This document shows, one piece after another, positions 50,051-62,800 of a stretch of 64,000 bases of DNA (positions within the stretch are counted from its first letter, which is position 1; each line of letters opens with the position of its first letter). Source of the DNA: Plumapathes pennacea. Lineage: Eukaryota; Cnidaria; Anthozoa; Antipatharia; Myriopathidae. A model generated the notes under the pieces. It was given only the letters and a program-made list of their open reading frames with translations, was not told the origin of the DNA and made no database searches. The translations under genes and the position numbers were made by a program. The stretch covers positions 7,714,001 to 7,778,000 of the forward strand of contig OZ038466.1 in assembly GCA_964036295.1 (NCBI GenBank), given 5' to 3'.

Positions 50051-50768
50051 CTAGCTTGCATCTGATGGTGTCACCTAAAAGAAAGTTATGCAGAAGGAAC
50101 ATATATATTAAACCTTATTTGGAACTTCAGACGCGATAGTCAGAGGGTTGTACTCAGAAATACAAAGAGTGCATGGTATTAGTCGAAAATTACACAGGGT
50201 GGATGCATGGTAGGAGAAAACAAATAGGAGTTCAGAACTGCAACTAAGAAATTGTAAAAGTGGCCTGCGTTTATGATTATTATTAACCAGGAGGAATATA
50301 GTGACAGAGAAAGGAAAACAAAAAACAAAAAACAGAGCAACTCTGCCATGTAAAATAGTACTTTACCAGATGGCGCAATGTTCACATGGCGTGTGCCTCT
50401 AATGGACAAAAATTTTGACAACTTTTGTTATTAAAAATTACTGAATACTTACACAATTTGAGGGAAACCAACCGGAATCTTCTACCATTTTTCCTCTCCA
50501 CCAACCGTCAGGATTCTTTACAAGCACAGTAACCTCGTCACCTCTTTCAAGGTCAAGTTCGTTCGAGTTCTCAGCATAGTGACCATACTTGAGAACGAAT
50601 GTTTCACCAGTGAGTTCTTCTGTTGTTGAAACACCTGTGCTGATGCCCTCCAATTCTGTGCTCTGCACAACAATAAGAAAACACGGCACCTTACCGTTTC
50701 TGTCACTGTCATGTCCAAAAGGTAAAAACTGTGTATGCTGCGACTCACAGAAAAAACATCATCGAGGA

Positions 50769-50802
<34 letters not shown>

Positions 50803-53800
50803 CCTTATTAAAAAACACGACTCGACCCGGGGCCCTTATTGAAGCAGGGCGATTTGATATTAGAATCATTACGGTAATATCATTCTTGAAATTTCCGCTA
50901 CTAAAAAAAAGAACCTCTGAAAACTCCAAAAAGCTACACAATCGTTAACAATATATACAAACAGAGACGCTAACTGGGACCCAAGAATATTATGTGAAAG
51001 CAAAAGTATCCAAAGAGCATTCCTACTAGAATTGGCTATAATTTTCCAATGGTTTTTTCAGGTACAATCATACCTTCACATACCTTCATAATGTTCAATT
51101 TTGTATACAATTACCTCGTTATCTGCACACGTTTTCTCAGTTCCTTCAGTATCTAAATGTAAATACAACAAGGGTCATAAAATATAGTACATACTGTATA
51201 CTTATATATTTCCGTATCCTATAAAAGTAAAATTTGAAGTACGCAAAAACTGTGTGTGTGCGTGTGCGTGTGCGTGTTTGTTTGTTTGTTTGTTTGCTTG
51301 TTTTTGCAGTACTTTAGTCCAAATTATGAATCAAAGCTTTTCATAAACTACTACCACTAAAATAGTGTGAATTATTTTCCTGGAAATGCTTGTCTTTACG
51401 GCTCACTAATTAAAAATATATTGAAGTAAATTTCTTTACCCTCAGTGTAATCCATAACACAAATTGCAGGGAACCAACCGAAGGTTCCTTTCAATTCTCC
51501 TCTCCACCAACCGCTTGGATTCATCTCATGTACAGTCACCTCGTCACCTCTTTCTAACAGAAGTTCTCCTCGCATCTGAGGGTAGTAGTCATCTTTGGCT
51601 ACAAAAACCTCTGGTTTTTCTGTTTGTAATGCTTCTGTTTTGATGCCATTTGGTTCTGTTGTAGGTTCTATACTCGCCTATATTAATGGATGTAACAATT
51701 ATTAGAGAGACAACTAAAAACTAAGCACAAAAGACCGATCCGAATGATCCTTTTAAAACTACTGTCAGCAAAATCTGATATAGACAATGCTTACTCGAGA
51801 TTCACCCTTTTCCTGGAAAGGAAATCTCCAGTGACCCTCGACGTAATCCAGAACACAAATTGCAGGGAACCAACCAAAGTTTCCTTTCAATTCTCCTCTC
51901 CACCAACCGCTTGGATTCATCTCATGTACAGTCACCTCGTCACCTCTTTCTAACAGAAGGTCTCCTCGCATCTCAGGGTAGTAGCCTTGTTTGGCTTCAA
52001 AAACCTCTGGTTTTTCCGTTTGTGATGCTTCTGCTTTGATGCCATTTGGTTCTGATGTAGGTTCTATACCCTATATAAGTGGACGTAGCAATTATTAGGG
52101 AAACAAGTAAAAACTAATTACAGACAGACCGATCTAAATGATCCCTTTAAAACTGCTGTCATCTGAATCTGATATTAAAAAACGCTTACTCGAGATTCAC
52201 CCTCTTCCTGGAAAGGAAATCTCCAGTAAAACCTTCGTGTAATCTATAAAACAAATTGCAAGAAACCAACCAAAGTTTCCTTTCAATTCTCCTCTCCACC
52301 AACCGCTTCATCTCATGTACAGTCACCTCTTTTTAACAGAAGGCCTCCTCGCATCTGAGAGCAGTAGCCACATTTGACATAAATACCTGTCGTTTCTCCA
52401 TTTGAGATGTTTCTGTTTTGATGCCATCTGCTGACGTAGTTTCTGCATCCTATATAAGTGGACATAACAGAAATAATAATTCTCCAGTCACTAACAATGG
52501 TAATCACATGGCGCAGATTCATAAAGCGTTTTAGGGGGAAAACTTGTGTTATCTGGTTATGCCTTTGCGAGATTTGAGCAATTCCGATCGAGTTCTCTTT
52601 ACAATACGTGGCACAGCACGTATACGAGATATAAGGTTGTTTTTCGGGTATAAAGCCCTGTGCCAATTGTTTGTTGGAGAGTGAAGTCGTATGGGACGAG
52701 AACATGAGACGTCCTAATTAGTGAAAAAAAAAAAAAGAGGGGATGTGGTGTGGCGGAAAGTTTGTATGGATGAATAATAATGAGATATATGAATTAGAGC
52801 GAGTGTTGACCAGTACGTAAAAGCTCTAACAAGCCCCTGGTTTATTTATTTATTTATCTAATTGCCTTGTAGAGTGGGGGGAGGGAGGCTATTGGAGCAT
52901 TTGCAGTATCTCTTGTTACGGAAGAGATTTTGATTAAATATTAGTTGATTAATATTCACAATTTAGTATGATTATTATTCATAATTTTAAGGACGTGGTT
53001 TAATATTCTATTTTTTCAAAGTGATTCTTTTAGTGTGTAAAAGCATTAATCGTAAGATAATTAGTTTCCACTTAGTGAAGTTTAGACTGAAGGAGGGCTA
53101 GGTTACTTTCAATCCAAATTATGTCCGCCACAAGTCTAGTTTAGATTAAGTGTCACTCTTGGTGCCAAGTTAGTACAATTTTGCACGGCACTTTCGGATA
53201 TTTCACTATCAGCTGTTTGGCCTAGAAGTTGGTTCCCACGGTCGGAACAATACCTTAGCATTACGGGCATATCTATAAATCCGATCGGCCAAATCTTACC
53301 TGGCCTGACTAATTGAGTTTTTAACCTGATCGACCAATGCAAGCCTGGACCGAATTTAATTAAGTGTACTGGCCTTTGTTGTAGTGTACAATTCTTTTGT
53401 TATCAATCGTCCGGTTATGCAACTAAGTATTGTTCAAAGGTCTCATCGTTCAAACAAAGCACGCTCTCTCTTAATCCCTTACTTAAGTTGTTTATGACAA
53501 GTTACGCTTCTTTTCTTAAGGCAGAGTTTAGTTAAAACTCCGGAAACCATTACGTAATATAATCCAGATAGGTTTGTTGACTGCGCAACCTTAGTCGTCA
53601 AGAACTTTTTACAGCCATTACTACTTAAGACTCTACTATTTTTACAGCCAGTTGTAACGCGCCCGTCGCTCTACCGACAAGCGTAATATTTAGTACATTG
53701 AGCATCTCTACTTATCTGTAAACTGTTGAAGACTGAGTTAGTCAAAAGTGCGCGCCCTTTTCGTTTAGCCTTTCTGTCGCTAAGTAGTGACGTTCTACTT

Positions 53801-56800
53801 TATCCTTATTGGTTCCTAGTGTTTGATGGACAGCTAATTAGAGCTGGAGTTAGCGTCCGTACTTAAGGGCGCGCACACCTAGTTTAGAGAGAGAGAGTGA
53901 GAGAGAGAGAACTTTGAGACCTAACGTGTAAAGTTGGTTATCGCTCCAATTAAACTGATTTTAAAAGAGGCCTCCGTTCCTGATCCTCTGGGTACCTCTC
54001 AAGCAAGCCACAGCGAGCTTTTCTCTTCCCTTACACTCTTATGCCAAAATATATCGCTTTCGATGATTAGAACCTTGGACCATGAAGCCCTTTGTTAAAA
54101 CAGCACAGACATAGCACAGCTAGTACCTGTGGTTCATATTGGAACGGCTTGTTCAAGGGTACATTTTTCGGAATCAGGGTCCTAAGAATCCGTAAAACAG
54201 AACCCAAACGACCAGAGCAATCATGCTCAATTTTCCAGCTTCCATATATGCACCTCTTCATTCTGAAGTGCAGTACGTTATCAGGCACTTTCACTGAAAG
54301 AATACAGTCACCCATCTGAAACATAATGTAACAGCGTTGTTAACAAAATATGCACACGGACGGTTTGTGAATATACAGACCTGATCAAACGGTGAATGTA
54401 GCTGATGATAGTTGCAATCCCAAGACTATCACCTACTATCATATCGTAGAGAGCGATCAAAAGCTTACAAGAGAGCGCATGATAGTCGACCAGAAATAAC
54501 GTAATCGATCGCGCGAGCTTTAGCTCGTGTCAAACGTCAACAACGCCTCTGTGAAAACATGACAAACATGGCTGTTTATATGAACAGAAGAGCCGCTATC
54601 TGTTTTGCTTTGTTTTTAATTTCACTTTTTTATAACTCGATACGGCCTTGTTTTCATTGTTTTTTATTGCTTGCCATTTTGAGTGCTGGAGAGACATGAG
54701 CCCGTCCATTCAGAGGGAAAACAATCAAAAAACTATCATGGACTATCATACACGTGATAAAACGAGGAAAACTCTCATCGACTATACACCCATCAAGAAT
54801 TCCGGCTTTTGGTTGGATCGTACTGAATTCTGGGTAGATTTGGCTCAGAAAAGTGAGCACCAACTTTACAATATCCACCATTTTGCCAACTTATATCCGT
54901 TCTAAAACGTACACAACTACTAGATTGCAAACTTAAAATGAAAAATGGAGGGTATTGTAAAGTTGGTGCTCACCTTTTTTAGCCAAACCTACCCAGAATA
55001 CAGTGCGATCCAACCAAAAATTGGAACTCTTGATGCGTGTATCACGAAAAAATTGAACATATTCAAATCAAATGATAATTGATGATAGTGCATGATCTAT
55101 TGCATGTTATAACATAGTCACGATATAAGCCACGTTCTGATTGGTCGAAGAGCGTGCTCCATAACTTTATCGTGCACGCCCGTGCTCAATAATATGACGT
55201 GAACAAATGCCACTTCCTTTCGACTTTTTCTAGCTTTTCTCGTTTATAAATTAACAGAAGCTTTACAACTAAGAAAAAAAAATAGCTTTATTTTCCGAAG
55301 AAATTTGTACTACATGGAGTCAAAACGGCACCCAAAGGAAATCACTCAGTAATCAAGTCTGAAAAATTCTGTGTTTCAACGGTCGGCACAGAAAATTGTA
55401 TGAATCAAAACTCACCTATTTCTCGACGGCTTTCAAATTCTCATAGACAGTGAAATCCATCACAGCAAAGATAAATATCCGTCAAGCGTCAATGGTTTTG
55501 AAATGAAACGGCGTTCATTCATTCCGAAAGCCGCTATACTTGCAGTGTTTACAGTACAGTTTGCTGGCAACTCGAATAACAAACAAGTCCGCTCGGCAAA
55601 CATTTCTATCTTTTTCGTTCATGGTGATTGTTCACATTCTTCGACGGATCACTTTGCTTTTCCAGACCCGCATTGTCTGCCATAGTTCAAGGTGAATTTC
55701 ACGTTGTTTTGAAGCGGCAACTTGAATTTCCTGGGTTTATCTTCAACAATTGTACCGTTCAAAACATTTACATCGTCACAAATTCTGAAGTCACCGCAGG
55801 CTGGTGGCTTTCACCACGCCAGGTTAACAGTACTTTCAGTGTTTTCGTCGATTAAACGACATCTTTTTCGTCGACTCTCATCAACTTTTAGCTGGCAGAA
55901 ATGTTAGTAAGTTGTGGCGTGTTTTCAATCATCCAATGAGGGAGTTTGTTTTTCCTTTTGCGCGTCGAAAGAGAATTTTGCATTCAATCACAAATGAAAA
56001 GCGGTCAGCGGTCAGACAAGATGGACGCTGCTTTTTTGCGCTAACCCCACCTTGGACGTAAATGTAGCTTAAACTAGCGAGACTCTTCAAAATTCAACTA
56101 TGGGCAAACCTAAAGGAGCCACTAAAGCCGTTGCATCTCCTGAGAAATCTGGTGACTCATTCCTGGATGATGTTTGGGCGAAATTAGAGATCAAACTCAA
56201 TGACTGGATTGCAAGCACACTTCCTGCCATTGTGAAGGATCTTCTCAAAGCTCAAGCCTCCAAAGCGGTAGATGACTACGTCTCTTCTTCCGAGTTTACG
56301 AGCTCCCTTCCAGAGAGCATCCTGTTTGATGCTGCTGAACAAAAAGATTCTCACATGGCCACGGAAACTAAGATCACCAACCTTCAATGTACGAACTCTC
56401 GACTCCTCGAACAAATCGATGATCTCGAACAATATACTAGACGTACAAACGTACGAATCTTTGGAATACCCGAAGCAGCTGATGACGTAAAGGAAAACAC
56501 CGACGATCTAGCAATAAATTTTTTTGCTAGTGAACTTGGAGTACAACTATCCGCCAGCGACATTAGCCGATCCCACCGTGTTGGGAAAAGATCCCCGACG
56601 AAGCCTCGACCGATTATTGTACGCCTGGTTCGTCACAATACCAAGGTTGAAATCCTACGTAAACGACGTCTACTCAAAGAAAACAAGAGACCATATAACG
56701 TACAGGAGGATCTCACCATCGCAAGAAGGAACATCTTGAAATATCTGAGTCAAGAAATCAATTCAGGCATCGTGACGAAAGTCTGGACCAACGATGGCAC

Positions 56801-59800
56801 CATACTGTTCCGTCCTACTCAACACTCTTCTACTATTGAGAGGTGCACTACCATTGGAAAATGTAAAGAACTCATCAAAAAATACTCCAGTTAAGTTGTA
56901 TAACTCCAATTATGAGTAACTGAAATGCTATGTTGATGACTATGACATTATGTAATTGAATGACTCTCCCCAAGACCCTACTCGCTTATTTCATATATAT
57001 TATCCTTAGTTTTATTAAGCTTCAGCTTAAATTAACTAATTAATTTTCCTTGTATTACCCCTATGTTATATACCTACATGCTAGTTTTGCTACTGTACAT
57101 TCCTAAAATAGTGTTATTATTGTAGCCATACTATAAGTGTTGTTTAATTATTATTATTTAATTTTAGCTATATTAATTGTAAGTGTTACTGTATCTTATG
57201 CCTACTAGAAACCCGTGCTCTATCTGCCATTTCTCTGTACATCAAAATCACCGAGCGATGTATTGCAATATTTGCCTAGAAAAAACCCATATCAAGTGTG
57301 CTAAACTAACCCAAGATGACTTCAATAACCTCTGTGCTACAGGTGATACTTGGTTTTGCCCAGCATGCACTTCAGCCATTTTCCCATTTAACCATTTAGA
57401 TGATGATGAGGATTACTACCTAGCAATCTATGACCTACAACATATTTTTGATTCACATTTTGACATAGACTCAATTAAGACTAAACACTTTAACCCATTT
57501 CTAGAAGATCCTGATTCTCACCACTTACTTCTTAACTCTGACATTGATCCTGATAATAACATATTTGTTGGTAACTCTAACATCCTTACTAAATGTGCAT
57601 ACTATACCTCTAAAGAATTTAACAAACTGTACAGCAAACCTACTGAGTCCTTTTCCCTATTCCATCTAAATATCAGAAGTCTGAAAAAGCACTCAGAGGA
57701 ATTAAGTGAATATCTGCAAGCACTCGATATTTCATTCTCTGCTCTTGGTATCACAGAAACATGGCTGGATGAACATAACAAAGACATTTTCAACCTTCCA
57801 GGATTTAATTTTTTATCCAATGTCAGGGATCATAAAAAAGGTGGAGGTGTAGGTTTATATATAGACTCTAAATATAACTACAAAGCTCGCCCTGACCTTG
57901 CATCAAACAATTCAAAAATATATGAATCTGTATTTGCTGAATTAACCCAGACCAATCGTAAAAATATTATTATTGGCTGTGTCTATAAACCACCTGAGGT
58001 GAGTGTAGATGATTTTAATGAAAGTATTAATAGTGTTCTGTCAAGAATCAGCTTTGAGAATAAGACAACTTATCTAATGGGAGATTTTAACATCAATGTT
58101 CTTAATGCCGATACTCATAAACCAACTAAAGACTTCCTGGATCTACTGAACACTAATAGCTTTTATCCCCTCATATCAAAACCTACTAGAATAACAGACC
58201 ACTCTGCTACCCTCATTGATAACATCTTTACAAATAATTTAGACTGTGACATAACAAGTGGTTTATTTTACACTGATATATCTGACCATCTTCCTATATT
58301 TCAAATGACTAATCTCAAACTTACCTATGACATGCACCCTCAACCTCGATACTCGAGAATGATATCATCATCCAACATCCAATCCTTTCGTTTAAAACTA
58401 CTGAGAACAGACTGGTCCTCGATTATAAATGCCCCATCAGCTAGTGATGCATATGACCAATTCTCAGACTATCTAACCCCAATGTATAACCAGTGCTTCC
58501 CTATTAAACAAATCAACTCAATGTCCCAGAAGAACTCAAAACCATGGTTCACCCCTGGGCTTCTTGCTTCATGCAGGAGAAAGAATTCTCTTTATAAACA
58601 GGCTAAAATCAATCCAACACCAGAAAATAAAATGAAATATAACAAATACCGTAATAAGTATAACAACATTATAAAGATAGCCAGAAAACTGGATAATCAC
58701 TAACTCCCCACCTCGTACCCATTCACAACCCTTATTTGATAGACTAAATATCCTAACTATTTTCAATATCTACAAATTACAGATATCATGCTTTGTTTTT
58801 TCTCACATTAACAAATTGCTTCCTAATCCTTTATCTGCATTTCTTAAATTTAATCAAGAATACCATGATCATAATACCAGACACAAACATGACCTACATA
58901 AAGACTCTCTAAAATACAAATTTGCTATTAGATCACAAGCTCCTAACATCTGGAATTCCATTCCACTGTCAATTCGCCAGTCGCTGAAACAATTTAACTA
59001 CAAGAGGTTATTGAAGTCATATTTCCTACACCTCACTTACTAGTTCACCCTACAACTATACTAACTATATGTATGCATGTAGATATGCCTTTGATAATTA
59101 TATGCATGTAATAATGTACTGTATAATATATGCTTGTGTATTAGACCAATAATTTATGAATGTGCATAGCACATCTCTCTCTCTTTTTTTTTTTTTTTTT
59201 TATATGTATGTATTTTTTTTTTTTTATTTCTCTGTTAATGTTATTTGATTTGTCAGTCAATATGCCTATGCAATATAAGCCTCTGGCTTTGGCTATTAAT
59301 TTCAAATATGTAAAAATCATAAAACAATAAAGGCAAATTATTATTATTATTAAAATTTGTTTTTCGCTCGTGATTTCGTGTGCCTATGTTATAAAAGAAT
59401 TGGTTCATGCTTTTAGCTGTGCGTCTATCGAGTTATGGATGCACTTGGGAAGTTGGGAGAGCACTCGTGAAGCTAGAGTTGCTCTCGGCTACGCCTCGAG
59501 CAACTCTTAAGGCCTGTGCAAACGAACGCAACATGTTGGCACAACATCGCCCAACATTGTTGGTTGAATGTTGTGCGATGTTGGCCGAGGGTGTTCAAAC
59601 GATCGCAACATGTTGGGCAATGTTGCGTGAAACTAATCCGAAAGGGGATCTGGGATCGATATTAACCCAAATGCTTTTGCAAAACCGTATGCGTCTATAG
59701 TATAGCGGCCGATCAACACAGACGATGGAAAGCGCGGAAATGCATTTTAATTACTGCCCTTCTGGAAGAGTTCAATCAAACTAAAACGCTCAAGTGTGCA

Positions 59801-62800
59801 CGTTGAGGTTGCGGTACTCGTTTTTGAAAACAGACTCTCTTCGAGCATATGAATTTGCTCGTCAACTTCCTGCTCCGACCACTTTATCCTTATTTGCGGC
59901 TGAAACGGCCTTCAACGAGCACTTCACTTTCCGCCATCTTCTTTGAAACGATTAAGTCCCCATGGTTACCGAATTGACAGAGCATTCAGTGCGCAAGCGT
60001 GAGGCCAACAATGTTGCGCAAACCCGTCCAAACGAGCGCAACATGTTGCGATGTGCTTCACTGACCACGAGGACAAAAGAAATGTTGGCAGATGTTGGGC
60101 GCAAAGTTTGAATGATTTCAAACTTCACACAACATGTGCCAACATCATGCAACATCGCCCAACATGGTGTACAAACGATCGCAACATGTTGTGCCCAACA
60201 ATGTTGGGCGATGTTGTGCCAACATGTTGCGTTCGTTTGCACAGGCCTTTACGCTTCTGTCGTGCTCTCCCAACTTCCCGCGTGCATCCATAACTCGATA
60301 GACGCACGCTAAGCATGAACCAATTCTTAAACAGTCCATAATAGATCGTGTTCAAACGGGCGTGGAGTTCAAACTACAATCGACTATCATCACCGTTTGA
60401 TCGGGGCTTTAGTACCGGTGTGCTGCACACAGCTAACAAGACTGGATATCGCATCGGTCAAGTATAGTGTATTTGGCGCTTTGTACTATCTGAACGATGA
60501 AATATGTAGTAGTGCAGCGCAATTGGGCGTTTCGGGTGCTCCCGACGTGCAGATTATAATTCACATATATTTGTTTAAAGCCGATTGGCAAACTAAATCG
60601 CCATATGGCGCGTGCCTCTCGGAAAAAAGTCGTTGTAACGTTGCGTTTTCAAATGCTCCCCCCCTCCCCCCCCCCCCCCCCCCCCCCGATTCCCATCTCA
60701 TAAAACATGAACGGTCCCTATCTCTTTTCCCAGCCATTAACACCCTTAAGTTCCTTCCTGGGATGCGCACGTCTAGTCAAAAATCATAAAGCGGAAAACT
60801 CTTCGGAAACGAGAGAAGGATTAGAAATTCACTTCATAATGAAAGTGAAATGCTGCGTACCCGCTCGTGCTAGATAATTACATACGCATTGATACAGCAT
60901 CGTTGCCACTATTTTCTAAAAACATTCCAAATTTTAAAGCCGTAATCTATGCTTGTCAAAAAGCTGTTTTGGGCAGGACTGACAAGAAGCAGACAGAGCA
61001 TGAGGGACAACGGACAAATTAAACATGTAATGAAATGGCAAATGTTGCTTACCCAACTTTCACTCTCTCTTATGAGGAAATCTCCACTCTTTCCAAAATT
61101 CAGTAGAAATGCTTCACTCTCTTGTCGGAGCATTGGGCCCCAAAACCACGTCTTATATTCAAGTAAAGACACTCTTTGTTGACCTGAAGGAGTCTTCTCT
61201 GCGGTACCACTTCTTTTATCAACCAATTCACGGGTCACCTTGTCCTAGAAAAGATAGTTTGAGTGAATTAAGGTTGATTTATCATGGTAATCTTATCTTT
61301 TGGTTTTGTTGACAATTTCAAAACGAGTCACTGAAAAGCCAAGGTGTTCAGTGGAAGCAAGCACATAAAATTGGGTTTGCATGGCCACTTGTGCTTTTTA
61401 GTGAGATCTTTTGAGCGAGTTCTTTTTACAGTCCTACGTCTGACTACAATCAAATGCAAAATGGTTGAGACACTCGCAGAAAAAGACCCATTCTTCTCTT
61501 CTATTCCCTCACTCTCATCTGGACTTCATTTGACAGCATCTTTCCCCCCCTCCCCCGTTTCAATGTTGAGTATCCAATATCGCAGAGGGGGGCAGAAATC
61601 AACAAAACTTAAAAGCCGATAAATTGCTCAAAATATGCACAGTGTCTCAACAGCTTTTGCATTTGATTGTAGATAACCGTACATTCAGCTAAATTTCACC
61701 CAAATTCTAGTTCAATATTAGAATCTTTGGAATAAAGGGACCGTTAATTTTCTATGAGGTAGGGGGGCTGGTGGGATTTGGGAAGTCCCAGTCTTACCTT
61801 GTGGTGACTGTCGGTGTCTTTATGAATGATCAACGACTGATCTCTCCTTTTCTTAGCTTGGATGTGTGCTCTGAGTGAATCGTTCAGAGTCTTCACTTGA
61901 CCTTCAGCGCGTTTAACCCAGTCCTGGCAATCGGAGATCTGTTCGTCTCGTTCACCAAGCTCTTTGTACATCTTTAGACATTGCTTCAATGCCTCCAGGG
62001 ATTCTACGAAGTTTCCTGAGTTGAAGTGAGCGAGACCTAGACCATACCAACACTGTGCTTCGTTCTGCTGTAGTCCAAGTTCTCTACAAATCTCTTGGGA
62101 CTTGGAGTAAGCTTTTTCGGCACCAAAATAGTCTTTTAATTCTGAAAAAGCAAGACCAATTTTGCAGTAAAGCTCTGCAATGTCGTGATGTCTTCCAAGT
62201 ACCTGCTTTTCTACAGCTGTGTCAGGTAGTGCTGCGGCGGCTGCTTGTGCACTCTTCTGTTGAGCTTCCAGCTGCTCGGTCACCTTTTCTTGCATTTCAA
62301 ATGCCTTTCTGTATTCTTCAAGTGCTCTTTCGTTTTCGTCCAATCTTTGAAACACTTTTCCAACATCTAAATGAGATTGTACTGTTTCTTCATGGCTTCC
62401 TAGTGACATTTCTGAGAATTTTAAGGCCTTTCTGGCGGCCTCCAGTGATTTTGTCCAATTCTCTTTCTCGAAATACACCTGGTGAATGTGTTTATAGATG
62501 TGAGCCTGCCTTGACTGCTGATGCACCAGGCTTTCCATTTCCATCATGGATCTACGACAAAGATCTTCCGTCAACGTCCCGGATCTACAGAAAGCTTTCA
62601 GGGCACCTGTGTTGTCTCCCTTTTGACGAAGGGCTGCTCCAATTGTATAGTAAGTTTCTGCAGTGACCGAGTACTTCTCAGTGCCTTCAAGTGACAACCA
62701 ATTGACTGCTTTAAAAATCCTCAAAGCTTCAAGGCCCATTTTAAGAGCTTCATCTGGCTCACCTTTCAGTGTGAGGATGCGACTGATCTCTCTGTAACAT

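Larger units (their letters stand above)
56030..59353 (+). mobile_element. Non-LTR retrotransposon (LINE; CR1/L2-like), internally deleted
   Basis: The order is: ORF1 (56100-56894), a 0.3 kb AT-rich spacer, ORF2 (57183-58703) with a zinc-finger and endonuclease part, a C-terminal fragment of ORF2 (about 58725-59043), a 3' UTR and a (TTA)n tail (59338-59352). The reverse-transcriptase domain is missing between about 58703 and 58725, so the copy cannot be autonomous. It sits inside an intron of C', opposite to the transcription of C'. ORF1 and ORF2N are open, which suggests a fairly recent copy or recurrent mobilisation of the deleted form. Confidence 0.85.

Noticed and set aside
59407-60355. 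Several 65-97 codon frames rich in NMLAQHRPTL
   Set aside because: Translations of the CAACATGTTG repeat units of a foldback transposon.
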